The notes below the pieces were generated by a model. The model was not told the origin of the DNA and did no database searches. It saw only the letters and a program-made list of their open reading frames with translations. A DNA stretch of 34,496 nucleotides from NCBI GenBank assembly GCA_021811425.1, contig JAJZPA010000013.1:1-34496 (forward strand), given 5' to 3'. The DNA is from Bacillota bacterium. Its GTDB lineage: Bacteria; Bacillota; Desulfitobacteriia; Desulfitobacteriales; Desulfitobacteriaceae. The position numbers were made by a program, and so were the translations under genes. Positions 17,885-25,775 of the stretch are shown here, piece after piece; the first letter of the stretch is position 1, and each line of letters begins with the position of its first letter.

Positions 17885-19114
17885 ATGAGGCGGAGAAACA
17901 TGCTTAAACTGATAGCCTTGGTGCTTGTAGTGGCTGCGGCCGTGGTACTTTCGATTCCGACTCTTACGAATCGCGAGAAGGGTATTCCATTGGGACTTGA
18001 TCTGCGTGGTGGTGTTCATCTCGTCTTGCAGGCGGAGCCTGGCAAGGATGGCAAGGCAATTAGCAAAGACGATATGGATAAGGCGAAGGCGATTATTGCC
18101 AAACGTGTCAATGACCTTGGGGTTTCTGAACCCATCCTTCAAGCCGATTATGATAAGAAACGGATCATTGTCGATTTGGCTGGGATTCAAGATCCGGATA
18201 AGGCCGTAGAGGTTCTGAAAACAACCGCTCAGCTCACGTTTAGGGATCCCGCTGGTAACATCGTTCTCCAAGGTGCGGAGCTTAAAGACGCGAGGGCTGG
18301 CCAGAGTCCGTCAGGGTTTGTGGTCAATCTTACGTTTTCACCGGATGGCGCCAAGAAGTTTGCCGACCTCACTAAAAAGTATTTAGGACAGAGAATTGGG
18401 GTTTATCTCGATGAGAGGCCATTAACAAATCCTACGGTAAATTCCGTGATTGCGGATGGCCAAGCAGAAATCACTGGGTATTCCACTTTGCAGCTGGCAG
18501 CTGATGATGCAGTCTTAATGCGTTCCGGTTCGCTCCCTGTCAGCATGTCCATCGCTGAAAAGCGTCAAGTGGGGGCGTCGCTGGGAGTCGATTCCTTGCA
18601 CAAGAGCATTTATGCTGGGATATATGGGATTGTATTTATTTTTCTATTTATGCTTGTTTTTTATAGGCTCCCAGGAACCGTGGCGGATTTTTCTTTAATC
18701 GTGTACTCTCTCTTAGTCCTATGGGTTTTGTGGCTTTTGCATGCCGTTCTGACACTTCAGGGGATCGCAGGTTTCATTCTTTCTATCGGGATGGCAGTTG
18801 ATTTTAATATTATTATTTATGAGCGACTTAAAGAAGAACTTCGCTTAGGAAAGTCCCTGAGAGCAGCGATGGAAGCTGGTTTTAGCCGGGCTTTCATCAC
18901 GGTAATTGACGCCCACGTGACAACGCTTATCGCGGCTATCACCCTTTATGTCCTCGGTACGCAATCGATCCAAGGCTTTGCGCTTACACTTGGAATCGGG
19001 ATTTTAGCCAGTTTGTTTACAGCGATTACCTTTACTCGGCTGGTGCTGCGGTTGGTGGTCGGCGTTAATCCGCAAATAAATACAACTTGGTTTGGTGTGA
19101 GGAGGGAAGCTTAA
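17885..19114 (+). CDS. secD: Protein translocase subunit SecD
   Basis: A 409-residue RND-type membrane protein that with SecF uses the proton gradient to pull preproteins across. It has an N-terminal membrane segment (about 7-25), the D1 motif GIPLGLDLRGGVHLVLQ, a periplasmic P1 domain, then five more membrane segments with SIGMAVDFNIIIYERLKEEL (the D4-type motif with its Asp) near 300. Typical length for SecD separate from SecF. Start ATG 17885 behind GGGAGG. The TAA stop shares its last base with the secF ATG (TAATG), so translation is coupled. Confidence 0.96.
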   Translation: MRRRNMLKLIALVLVVAAAVVLSIPTLTNREKGIPLGLDLRGGVHLVLQAEPGKDGKAISKDDMDKAKAIIAKRVNDLGVSEPILQADYDKKRIIVDLAGIQDPDKAVEVLKTTAQLTFRDPAGNIVLQGAELKDARAGQSPSGFVVNLTFSPDGAKKFADLTKKYLGQRIGVYLDERPLTNPTVNSVIADGQAEITGYSTLQLAADDAVLMRSGSLPVSMSIAEKRQVGASLGVDSLHKSIYAGIYGIVFIFLFMLVFYRLPGTVADFSLIVYSLLVLWVLWLLHAVLTLQGIAGFILSIGMAVDFNIIIYERLKEELRLGKSLRAAMEAGFSRAFITVIDAHVTTLIAAITLYVLGTQSIQGFALTLGIGILASLFTAITFTRLVLRLVVGVNPQINTTWFGVRREA

Positions 19115-20100
19115 TGGCACGCAAAGAGATGACGACTCAAAAGTCGGCCTCCCAGGCATCATCTGCGCCAGGAACAAGCTATGAAGAAGTTCAGAAATTA
19201 CATCCGCTCTATTTTAACATTGTGAAGAAACGCTATTGGTGGTTTGCGATTTCTTTGTTGGTTATTGTTCCAGGGTTAATCTCGCTGATTTTCCGGGGGT
19301 TAAACCTTGGCATCGATTTTACGGGGGGAACCATGCTCGATCTTGCCTTCACTAATTCTACCACTCAGGTGGCAGTGGCCGACACTTTGAAGTCCGTGGG
19401 TCTGGAGGGGAGTGTTCAGCTTTCCAATGGCGGAAAACAAGCCCTTATCAGAACCAAGGCGCTTGACGAAACCGAGCGTAATAAGTTGTTGAGTGCGATT
19501 CAGACGAAAGTAGGAGATTTTGATAAGAATAGCTTAAAGGAAGACAAAGTGGGTCCGGCGATTGGACAGGAACTGACTACGAATGCTTTGCTCGCGCTTG
19601 GGATTGCGTCGGTATTGATGCTACTCTATATCACCATCCGCTTTCAATTTGTGTATGCAATTTCGGGCATCGTCGCTTTGCTACATGATGTTTTGGTGAC
19701 AGTCGGGGTTTTTTCACTCCTTCAGATTCAAATCGATTCTTCTTTTGTGGCAGCGGTCTTGACGATATTTGGTTATTCTATCAATGACACCGTGGTAATT
19801 TTTGACAGGATTAGAGAAAATGAAGTGAAGATGAAACGTACAGATAGTTATGAAGATATGGTCGATAAATCTGTCTGGCAAACGATGCGCCGTTCCATTA
19901 ATACGGTGGTCACCGTTCTCATCGCTTTATTGTCGGTATACATCTTAGGAGGGGAATCAACCAAGGTTTTCGCGTTGGCGATGTTGGTTGGGGTCTTTAG
20001 CGGAGCCTATTCTTCGATTTTTAATGCTAGTCAAATTTTAGTAGAGATTAAGACTCGCTTACAAGATTCTCCAAGAACTCGAAAAGCTGCCAAAGCCTGA
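19114..20100 (+). CDS. secF: Protein translocase subunit SecF
   Basis: A 328-residue partner of SecD. After a polar N-terminal extension of about 35 residues rich in Ser, Gln and Ala come KKRYWWF, the first membrane segment, GIDFTGGTMLDLAF (F-type domain motif), and the later segments with VAAVLTIFGYSINDTVVIFDRIREN. Start ATG 19114 overlaps the secD stop by one base, with GGAGGG at 19101-19106. A terminator follows at 20129-20153. Confidence 0.96.
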   Translation: MARKEMTTQKSASQASSAPGTSYEEVQKLHPLYFNIVKKRYWWFAISLLVIVPGLISLIFRGLNLGIDFTGGTMLDLAFTNSTTQVAVADTLKSVGLEGSVQLSNGGKQALIRTKALDETERNKLLSAIQTKVGDFDKNSLKEDKVGPAIGQELTTNALLALGIASVLMLLYITIRFQFVYAISGIVALLHDVLVTVGVFSLLQIQIDSSFVAAVLTIFGYSINDTVVIFDRIRENEVKMKRTDSYEDMVDKSVWQTMRRSINTVVTVLIALLSVYILGGESTKVFALAMLVGVFSGAYSSIFNASQILVEIKTRLQDSPRTRKAAKA

Positions 20101-20128
20101 TTGAGCGAATGAGCGTGTTTTGTCCCAG

Positions 20129-20153
20129 GCCAGGGTTTAACCTTGGCTTTTTT
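20129..20153 (+). terminator. Terminator after secF
   Basis: GCCAGGG (20129-20135) with CCTTGGC (20141-20147), one G-T pair, then six T. Confidence 0.8.
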
Positions 20154-20175
20154 AATTTTCGTTTTCTAATACATA

Positions 20176-20204
20176 GTGCAAAAATAGTCCATGTGTACTA
20201 TAAT
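20176..20204 (+). promoter_or_regulatory. Probable promoter of ilvBN
   Basis: TATAAT at 20199-20204 is a perfect -10; the -35 (GTGCAA, 17 bases upstream) is poor, suggesting an activator. A TGTA-N6-TACA inverted repeat straddles the -10. No T-box leader, often seen before branched-chain genes in Firmicutes, is visible. Confidence 0.5.
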
Positions 20205-20232
20205 ACATTAAAAAGGAATAGGGGGAGCGATA

Positions 20233-21930
20233 GTGAGGATGACAGGCGCACAAGCAGTTGTGGAGAGTTTAAAAAAGGAAGGCGTCGAGATAATCTTCGG
20301 CTATCCCGGAGGTGCCGTCTTAACCTTATATGATGCCTTGTATGAAAGCGAATATCCGCATATTCTTACGCGTCATGAGCAGGGAGCGATTCACGCCGCA
20401 GACGGGTATGCCAGGGCAACCGGCAAACCGGGTGTAGTCATGGCCACATCAGGGCCTGGAGCGACGAACCTTGTGACTGGGATTGCGACGGCCTATATGG
20501 ATTCGATTCCCTTGGTGGTCATTACAGGCCAAGTCGCCGTTTCCCTGATAGGTCGGGATTCGTTTCAAGAAGCAGATATCCGGGGGATTACCACCCCGAT
20601 TACCAAGCATAATTATTTGGTGAAAAAAGGGGACGAGTTGCCCAAGGTTTTAAAAGAAGCTTTTCATATCGCGATGACCGGACGGCCAGGCCCTGTGGTT
20701 GTAGATATTGCCAAGGACGTTTTTGCGGCAGAAATCGACTTTTATTACCCGGAGAAAGTGGAGTTGCGCGGCTATCACCCGCTCTATGAGGGGGATGAAG
20801 GGGTCTTGGAACGGTTGGCCGTCGAGATGGAGAAAACGCGGAAACCTGTGTTGTTTGTCGGCGGGGGGGTTAACCTTTCAGATACAGCTCCAGAGGTTCG
20901 AGCCCTGGTAGAACTCACTGGTTTTCCTCTGATTACCAGCTTGATGGGGTTGGGAGCGGTTCCGGATGACCATCCTCTGCATTTTGGTCTCGTCGGCATG
21001 CATGGGACGTATGCGGCCAACATGGCGACCACAGAATGTGAACTGTTGATAGGTATTGGAGTTCGCTTTGATGACCGGGTGACGGGGCTCTTGGAACAGT
21101 TCGCCCCTAAAGCCAAAGTGGTGCATTTTGATATTGATGCCGCTGAAATCAATAAGAATGTGCGTACGGACATTCGTGTTCTCGGGCATTTAAAGTGGTC
21201 CCTCAGCAAGCTATTAGACATTTTAAGGGATAAATGTGACTGTGAAGCGCTGCAGGAACAGATGCGCCCTTGGCTGAGCCAATTAAATGATTGGCGCTCT
21301 GAGAATCCTTTGTCATATGAAGCTCGTGCAGGGCAAGTCATGCCCCAAGCGGTGATCGAGATCGTGGATGAGCTGACGCAGGGGGATGCGGTGATCGTGA
21401 CAGATGTTGGGCAAAACCAGATGTGGGCGGCTCAGTTCTACCACTTTAAAAACCCCCGATCCTGGTTGACTTCGGGAGGATTGGGAACAATGGGCTACGG
21501 GCTTCCGGCGGGTCTGGGGGCACAAGTCGGCTGCCCTCATAAGAAGGTCGTGGTTATTACAGGGGATGGCGGGCTCATGATGAACTGTCAAGAACTTGAT
21601 ACTGTGGCTAAATTCAGCCTCCCGGTGAAGATCATGGTTCTCAACAACCAGGTGCTCGGGATGGTGGCCCAGTGGCAACGGATGTTTTACGGTGGCCGCT
21701 ATGCTCATACGAACCTGGAAGGCCGCACGGATCTGGTGAAGCTGGCAGAAGCGATGGGGGTTCCGGGGATGCGGGTGACTCAGCCGGATGAGGTGCGCAG
21801 GACATTGCAAGAGGCCTTAGCCATGCCGGGCCCGGTTCTCGTGGATTTCCGTATTCCCAGTGATGAAGATGTCATGCCGATGGTGCCAGGCGGAGCCCGG
21901 CTCGACCAGATGGTGATGGGAGGGAAGTAA
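20233..21930 (+). CDS. ilvB: Acetolactate synthase large (catalytic) subunit
   Basis: A 565-residue thiamin diphosphate enzyme that condenses two pyruvates (or pyruvate and 2-oxobutyrate) in valine, leucine and isoleucine synthesis. Glu49 in RHEQGAIHAADGYAR is the ThDP-activating glutamate. The FAD-domain region RFDDRVTG and the ThDP/Mg motif GDGG (444-447) ending in LNNQVLGM are present. Start is GTG 20233, six bases after GGGGAG; ATG 20239 is an in-frame alternative. ilvN follows after two bases. Confidence 0.96.
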   Translation: MRMTGAQAVVESLKKEGVEIIFGYPGGAVLTLYDALYESEYPHILTRHEQGAIHAADGYARATGKPGVVMATSGPGATNLVTGIATAYMDSIPLVVITGQVAVSLIGRDSFQEADIRGITTPITKHNYLVKKGDELPKVLKEAFHIAMTGRPGPVVVDIAKDVFAAEIDFYYPEKVELRGYHPLYEGDEGVLERLAVEMEKTRKPVLFVGGGVNLSDTAPEVRALVELTGFPLITSLMGLGAVPDDHPLHFGLVGMHGTYAANMATTECELLIGIGVRFDDRVTGLLEQFAPKAKVVHFDIDAAEINKNVRTDIRVLGHLKWSLSKLLDILRDKCDCEALQEQMRPWLSQLNDWRSENPLSYEARAGQVMPQAVIEIVDELTQGDAVIVTDVGQNQMWAAQFYHFKNPRSWLTSGGLGTMGYGLPAGLGAQVGCPHKKVVVITGDGGLMMNCQELDTVAKFSLPVKIMVLNNQVLGMVAQWQRMFYGGRYAHTNLEGRTDLVKLAEAMGVPGMRVTQPDEVRRTLQEALAMPGPVLVDFRIPSDEDVMPMVPGGARLDQMVMGGK

Positions 21931-21932
21931 GA

Positions 21933-22427
21933 ATGAAGCACACGTTGGCCGTCTTAGTGGAAAATCGTCCCGGGGTATTGACACATATTTCCGGGCTGAT
22001 TAGCCGCAGGGCTTTCAATATTGAGAGCATTGCCGCCGGGTATACGGAAGAGGCGGATACGACAAGGATTACCGTCGTGGTCGAAGCCGACGAGATTGAG
22101 TTGGAGCAGGTCGTCAATCAGCTTTCCAAGCTGGTGGATGTGATCAAGATCACTGATCTGACGGCGATGGACGCCATTCATCGCGAACTAGCCTTGATTA
22201 AAGTTAAAGCGAGTGTGGAAACGCGTTCGGACATCGTGGATATCGTCGATATTTTCCGCGCCAAGATCGTGGACGTTAACCGGGAAACCATGGTCATTGA
22301 ACTCACAGGGGAAGAGACGAAAATTGATGCTTTGTGCGAAGTGTTACACGAGTATGGGATCATCGAGATCGTGCGCACGGGTAAGATCGCTTTGTCTCGA
22401 GGGCCGATTCCTGCCAAAGAACTCTAA
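21933..22427 (+). CDS. ilvN: Acetolactate synthase small (regulatory) subunit
   Basis: A 164-residue regulatory subunit carrying an N-terminal ACT domain (HTLAVLVENRPGVLTHISGLISRRAFNIESI) that binds valine for feedback inhibition, and the C-terminal ALS_ss domain (RELALIKVKA...IVDIFRAKIVDV). Full length. It starts two bases after the ilvB stop behind GGGAGG, so the subunits are made together. Confidence 0.96.
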   Translation: MKHTLAVLVENRPGVLTHISGLISRRAFNIESIAAGYTEEADTTRITVVVEADEIELEQVVNQLSKLVDVIKITDLTAMDAIHRELALIKVKASVETRSDIVDIVDIFRAKIVDVNRETMVIELTGEETKIDALCEVLHEYGIIEIVRTGKIALSRGPIPAKEL

Positions 22428-22435
22428 TCTAAGGA

Positions 22436-22464
22436 TTGACATATACCGGTATAGGGTATTAAAC
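22436..22464 (+). promoter_or_regulatory. Possible promoter with palindromic operator
   Basis: TTGACA (22436-22441) directly follows ilvN. The spacer contains the perfect 12-base palindrome TATACCGGTATA (22442-22453), followed by a further GGGTAT. The -10 (TATTAA or TTAAAC near 22457-22464) is weak or has non-ideal spacing. This looks like a regulator-dependent promoter for the DUF1638 gene. Confidence 0.45.
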
Positions 22465-22548
22465 TCAAAGAAGAGGGAAAGGGGCGAATTTTCGAAAAGA
22501 AAAGAAAAGCGCCTTCTGAACATGAGAACAGAGAAGGTGGGGATTGAT

Positions 22549-23202
22549 GTGGCTCAAGATGTGACATTTAAGGACTATGCCATTGTAGCCTGTGGAACTA
22601 TGATCCCGGAATTGACTCATTTAAAAGAAAGCGGCTGGTTGGATGCTCCGATCATCTACACAACGCCGGGACTGCACCAAGTTCCAGATGAGCTGGATAA
22701 ACAGCTACAAAAACAACTGGAGGTTGCCAAGAAGCAGGCCAAAAAGATTATCGTGGTCTACGGCGGCAAGTATTGTTATATTAATATTCACGATCCTTAC
22801 CGGACGATCGACACGGTGATCGAAGAGATGCGGGAAGATGGGTATTATATCGCCCGCACGGATGTGGAGAACTGTGTCGATATGTTAGCCACAACCGGAG
22901 AGCGCGATGAAATGGCACTGGGTGAAAAGATTTGGTACTGCACGCCGGGCTGGCTCAAGTACCGCGATTTGGTCTTTAAAGGGTGGGACAAGGCGAATGC
23001 CAATGAAAATTTCCCGCAATATACGGGTGGGGGCATCATGCTTGACCCCATTGGATTTTTCGATGAGTTTGCCCTCGAACATGTTGAAGAAGTTCTGGAT
23101 TTCTCAGATTGGGCTTCGATCCCGTTGGAAGCTCGCCCGGTCGGTTTGGAGCGCTTGAAAAATGTGCTCATCAGCGCTTTGGCTCAGGAAGACAGGCCGT
23201 AG
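22549..23202 (+). CDS. DUF1638 family protein
   Basis: A 217-residue soluble protein. The core KDYAIVACGTMIPEL at the start, IVVYGGKYCYINI, the VENCVDML cysteine segment and WYCTPGWL match my memory of the DUF1638 family, found in methanogens and in anaerobic Firmicutes near corrinoid methyltransferases; its biochemical role is unknown to me. The frame is open far upstream into ilvN. GTG 22549 is chosen because AAGGTGGGG lies six bases before it; ATG 22522 (nine residues longer) lacks a ribosome site. Three cysteines at conserved-looking places suggest metal or cofactor contact (inference). Confidence 0.7.
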   Translation: MAQDVTFKDYAIVACGTMIPELTHLKESGWLDAPIIYTTPGLHQVPDELDKQLQKQLEVAKKQAKKIIVVYGGKYCYINIHDPYRTIDTVIEEMREDGYYIARTDVENCVDMLATTGERDEMALGEKIWYCTPGWLKYRDLVFKGWDKANANENFPQYTGGGIMLDPIGFFDEFALEHVEEVLDFSDWASIPLEARPVGLERLKNVLISALAQEDRP

Positions 23203-23247
23203 AAGTCAGGAGGTCAAAACTGCAAATTAAAAGGAATTTTTGTGAAA

Positions 23248-23282
23248 GGCCCCCTGTTGCGTTTATGTGACAGGGGTCTTTT
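23248..23282 (+). terminator. Terminator after the DUF1638 gene
   Basis: CCCCTGT (23251-23257) with ACAGGGG (23270-23276), then TCTTTT. Confidence 0.75.
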
Positions 23283-23318
23283 AACGCTTCTTCGGTGGGG
23301 ATAGACTTTCTGGATAGG

Positions 23319-23341
23319 AATTCGCCGTCGTATGGCGAATT
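23319..23341. repeat. Inverted repeat before the deacetylase
   Basis: AATTCGCC (23319-23326) and GGCGAATT (23334-23341) form a perfect 8-base repeat with a 7-base spacer, 65 bases before the deacetylase start. It has no T-run, so an operator or leader hairpin is likelier than a terminator. Confidence 0.45.
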
Positions 23342-23405
23342 ATACATGAGTTGAACTCTTGCGATGTAAGCCAAAAATGAAGGATTTAGGGAGTGTGCTG
23401 AGAAA

Positions 23406-24293
23406 ATGAATAAAATCACCTTGCTCTCTTTCATGTTGAGTTTCTTGATCGTTGCTGCTGGATGTGGCAGTCAAGCGGGCGGGAATGCCAGTTCCGCGCA
23501 GGCGACGGCGACTACGACTAAACCGACGACAGCTGCAGACGCACCAGCGTCCGTAGCAGCTGGGCCATCATCGGCAACAGCCAATTCAACGACACCCCTT
23601 CAACAGGCGCGTGTCCCAGCTCAAGATATCAGTGCACTTCCAGTACTCTATTATCATTCGGTTAATGTGGAGCAAGACAATGAACTTTGTATGCCTCCGA
23701 ATCAGTTACGCGAGCAAATGAACTACTTGAAGGAGCATGGTTATCAGACGATTTCACCTGCTCAAATGGCATCTTTTCTCAAAGGAGAGGGTACCCTGCC
23801 TGAGCACCCGGTTCTCATCACTTTTGATGATGGGTATGCTAATAACTACACCGATGCTTATCCGATTTTGCAAGAATTCGGGTTTACCGCTACGGTGTTT
23901 ATGATTTCCGGCGCTCTTGACAGCAGCGGGTTCTTGTCGACTCGCCAGATTCAGGAACTCTCAACGAATGGCTGGACAATTGGCGGGCATACCAAGAATC
24001 ATGAGCATTTACCTCAGCTCGATGCGGCTCGCCAGGCCCAAGAAATGAGAGATTCAAAAGCCGTACTTGAACAAAAGCTCGGACGGCCAGTCTCGGTCTT
24101 TGCTTATCCATATGGAGAATATAATGCACAGGTCAAAAAGGCTGTTCAGGATGACGGGTATGCTCTCGCTTTTACCACTGAGCGGGGCTGGGTCAAGCAA
24201 GGCGCGGATCCACTGTTGCTGCACCGCGTTTACTGCTACGCGCATATGGGTCTCCAGGAATTCCAGCGGAGAATCCAAAATCCCAATTACTGA
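23406..24293 (+). CDS. Lipoprotein polysaccharide deacetylase
   Basis: A 295-residue exported protein. A signal peptide ends at AAGC with Cys20 as the probable lipidated residue. A Thr/Ala/Ser-rich linker of about 50 residues follows, then a NodB-type carbohydrate esterase 4 domain (from about 75). Metal and catalytic motifs: TFDDGY, HTKNH (HxxxH) and FAYPYGEYN. Such enzymes remove acetyl groups from peptidoglycan or other polysaccharides outside the cell. Domain intact. The Shine-Dalgarno GGGAG is rather far (12 bases) from ATG 23406. It stands alone, followed by tiny YjcZ-like genes. Confidence 0.88.
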   Translation: MNKITLLSFMLSFLIVAAGCGSQAGGNASSAQATATTTKPTTAADAPASVAAGPSSATANSTTPLQQARVPAQDISALPVLYYHSVNVEQDNELCMPPNQLREQMNYLKEHGYQTISPAQMASFLKGEGTLPEHPVLITFDDGYANNYTDAYPILQEFGFTATVFMISGALDSSGFLSTRQIQELSTNGWTIGGHTKNHEHLPQLDAARQAQEMRDSKAVLEQKLGRPVSVFAYPYGEYNAQVKKAVQDDGYALAFTTERGWVKQGADPLLLHRVYCYAHMGLQEFQRRIQNPNY

Positions 24294-24356
24294 TTCGATA
24301 AATCGGATCATATCGCTGATCCACCGGCCGTACGTCACAGGTTATCCATGTTCAAG

Positions 24357-24390
24357 ACGCCTGCTTCTACAAGTGGGCGTTGATTCATTT
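24357..24390 (+). terminator. Weak stem-loop after the deacetylase
   Basis: ACGCC (24357-24361) with GGCGT (24376-24380) and inner CTT/AAG, followed by a broken T-stretch. An incomplete terminator at best. Confidence 0.4.
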
Positions 24391-24422
24391 TGAGCCCTTA
24401 GGGTGGATTATTTTGGCAAAAC

Positions 24423-24453
24423 GATAACACCTTTGGCTGGGTTACCATATCCT
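24423..24453 (+). promoter_or_regulatory. Possible sporulation-sigma promoter
   Basis: GATAAC (24423-24428), 17 bases, CATATCCT (24446-24453), which fits the CATAnnnT -10 pattern of mother-cell sigma factors (sigma-E/K). Placed about 43 bases before the first YjcZ-like gene. Speculative. Confidence 0.3.
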
Positions 24454-24495
24454 GTATTAGGTTCAGGGATTCCGAAGAGGAAAGGAGGAGGCATA

Positions 24496-24597
24496 ATGGC
24501 TTACGGTGTTGACGGTGGCGGACCAAACTTCTTACCCGGAATTGCGATCGTCGTAGTGATTATTCTCCTGCTCATCGCGATGGGTATCGTTTTCTAG
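24496..24597 (+). CDS. YjcZ-like tiny membrane protein, type A (copy 1)
   Basis: 33 residues: a short polar Gly-rich head (MAYGVDGGGPNFLPG) followed by one membrane helix (IAIVVVIILLLIAMGIVF) reaching the C-terminus. This is the design of YjcZ-type sporulation proteins. AGGAGG lies just before ATG 24496 and is followed by GCATA. First of four adjacent copies; its helix is nearly identical to that of copy 3. Confidence 0.8.
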   Translation: MAYGVDGGGPNFLPGIAIVVVIILLLIAMGIVF

Positions 24598-24642
24598 GTT
24601 GAACAATGTTAAAACGATGATAGTTAGAGAGGAGGAAATAGA

Positions 24643-24783
24643 ATGTACGGATACGGTGCATTTGCAGGCGCAGGTTATGGGACCGGCTGTGGTTATGGTG
24701 GTTATACCGGTGGCTGGGGAGCAGGTGTCGGGATTATCGCGATTGCCATTCTTATTCTGATTGCATTGGGCGTCATCTTCTAG
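24643..24783 (+). CDS. YjcZ-like tiny membrane protein, type B (copy 2)
   Basis: 46 residues: a Gly/Tyr-rich head (YGYGAFAGAGYGTGCGYGGY, with one Cys) and a C-terminal membrane helix IIAIAILILIALGVIF. The Gly-Tyr head closely resembles Bacillus YjcZ. GAGGAGG precedes ATG 24643. The helix matches copy 4 almost exactly and differs from copies 1 and 3. Confidence 0.8.
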   Translation: MYGYGAFAGAGYGTGCGYGGYTGGWGAGVGIIAIAILILIALGVIF

Positions 24784-24832
24784 TTCGAAGTCAGTAAAGC
24801 TGAGTGATTGATTTAAAAGGAGGGCATTTATC

Positions 24833-24937
24833 ATGGCATTTGGTGCAAGTGCAGTTGCAGGCGGCGGTTGGGGTGCTGGAATTGCTATCGTTGTGGTTAT
24901 CATCTTGCTTCTCATCGCCTTAGGAATTGTTTTCTAA
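24833..24937 (+). CDS. YjcZ-like tiny membrane protein, type A (copy 3)
   Basis: 34 residues, MAFGASAVAGGGWGAG then the helix IAIVVVIILLLIALGIVF, one substitution from the helix of copy 1. AAAGGAGGG before ATG 24833. The head shares its GGWGAG with copy 2. Confidence 0.8.
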   Translation: MAFGASAVAGGGWGAGIAIVVVIILLLIALGIVF

Positions 24938-24973
24938 ATCCGGTTCGGAGAGTATTGAAGCGGGGGTGAGGTT

Positions 24974-25069
24974 GTGTACGGTGGATACGGTTATGGTGGA
25001 CATGGCATCGGAGCGGGGATCATCGCTATCGCGATTCTGATTTTAATCGCTTTAGGCGTCATCTTTTAA
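24974..25069 (+). CDS. YjcZ-like tiny membrane protein, type B (copy 4)
   Basis: 31 residues starting at GTG 24974, with a Gly/Tyr/His head (YGGYGYGGHGIG) and the type B helix IIAIAILILIALGVIF identical to copy 2. GGGGGTGAGG is the Shine-Dalgarno. Followed at once by a strong terminator, so the four genes probably form one transcript. Confidence 0.78.
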   Translation: MYGGYGYGGHGIGAGIIAIAILILIALGVIF

Positions 25070-25085
25070 ACTCTGATATTAAATC

Positions 25086-25112
25086 GGCCCTCGCTGTGTG
25101 GCGGGGGCCTTT
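25086..25112 (+). terminator. Terminator after the YjcZ array
   Basis: GGCCCTCGC (25086-25094) with GCGGGGGCC (25101-25109), one wobble pair, then TTT. Confidence 0.75.
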
Positions 25113-25259
25113 CATATGGGGGAAGTGGGCGTCTCGGGTTTCTATATCACTGCTTAGAAGAGAAATGGATCGACAGTGTGCTGTGAATGGCCTGAATTGG
25201 GGAGATAGGGATGGAAATAGGGGCAGACTGGCTATACTATGGAGCAGGAGGGGTTAGCA

Positions 25260-25712
25260 TTGGGGCTTGCACAGGCGCTTGTGGGCGAAGGCATATTGGT
25301 CTTGGCTGCGGGATTAACTTTTATTGCTGGGATCCGGGGGCTTGCAGTTTCTGCCGCGTTGCTGAGTGTCCTGAACGTGATGCAGCCGTGGCATGGTTTT
25401 TGGCTGCGGGAGGGTATCTTGCTCCTAGTCGGTGGATTCGCTGCGCTTCTTCTGGTATGGGTTAACCGAAAAGGAAAAGTCTATGGTTTGGTCAATGGGG
25501 TGGCTGGTTCAATGATAAGTTTAGTCATTTTCGCGGTCTTCGTGACCCCGATACTAGCTTTGACCGTGTGGGCGCTGATCCTCGGTACGGGAATGATCCC
25601 GCGTATGCATAAGAAGCAGGTTTATTGGAGTTTTGCGCCCACGGCGATCAGGGTGGTCACGGGAATCGGCTGGATCATCGTGGGTAATCTCCTGGTGTTA
25701 TCAAGACATTAA
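25260..25712 (+). CDS. Small integral membrane protein, possible 5' frameshift
   Basis: 150 residues from TTG 25260, with about four hydrophobic segments (near residues 10-25, 50-70, 85-105 and 125-145 in this numbering), short loops and a positively charged spot (RMHKKQ). No known domain is recognised. AGGAGGGG six bases before TTG 25260 supports this start. Another reading begins at ATG 25211 behind GGGGAGATAGGG and would join this frame if one G were missing from the GGGG run at 25250-25253, giving the N-terminus MEIGADWLYYGAGGLALGL. Which form is real is unclear. Nothing is recognised between 25113 and 25200. Confidence 0.6.
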   Translation: MGLAQALVGEGILVLAAGLTFIAGIRGLAVSAALLSVLNVMQPWHGFWLREGILLLVGGFAALLLVWVNRKGKVYGLVNGVAGSMISLVIFAVFVTPILALTVWALILGTGMIPRMHKKQVYWSFAPTAIRVVTGIGWIIVGNLLVLSRH

Positions 25713-25775
25713 GTCGATATTGCGGAAAAAAGCACTTGCATCGAGCGAGCGGATTTGTTATTTTATACATAGAAT

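Noticed and set aside
20150-20232. T-box or leader peptide attenuator for ilvBN
   Set aside because: The space between the secF terminator and ilvB is too short and contains no specifier or antiterminator-like sequence.
20784-21341. Long antisense open frame (185 codons) within ilvB
   Set aside because: Lies wholly inside a certain gene, with Pro/Arg/Ser-rich shadow composition and no start signal.
22213-22548. Extended DUF1638 protein starting inside ilvN
   Set aside because: The extra residues are an alternate-frame reading of ilvN and a lysine/arginine-rich spacer; the conserved core starts after 22549.
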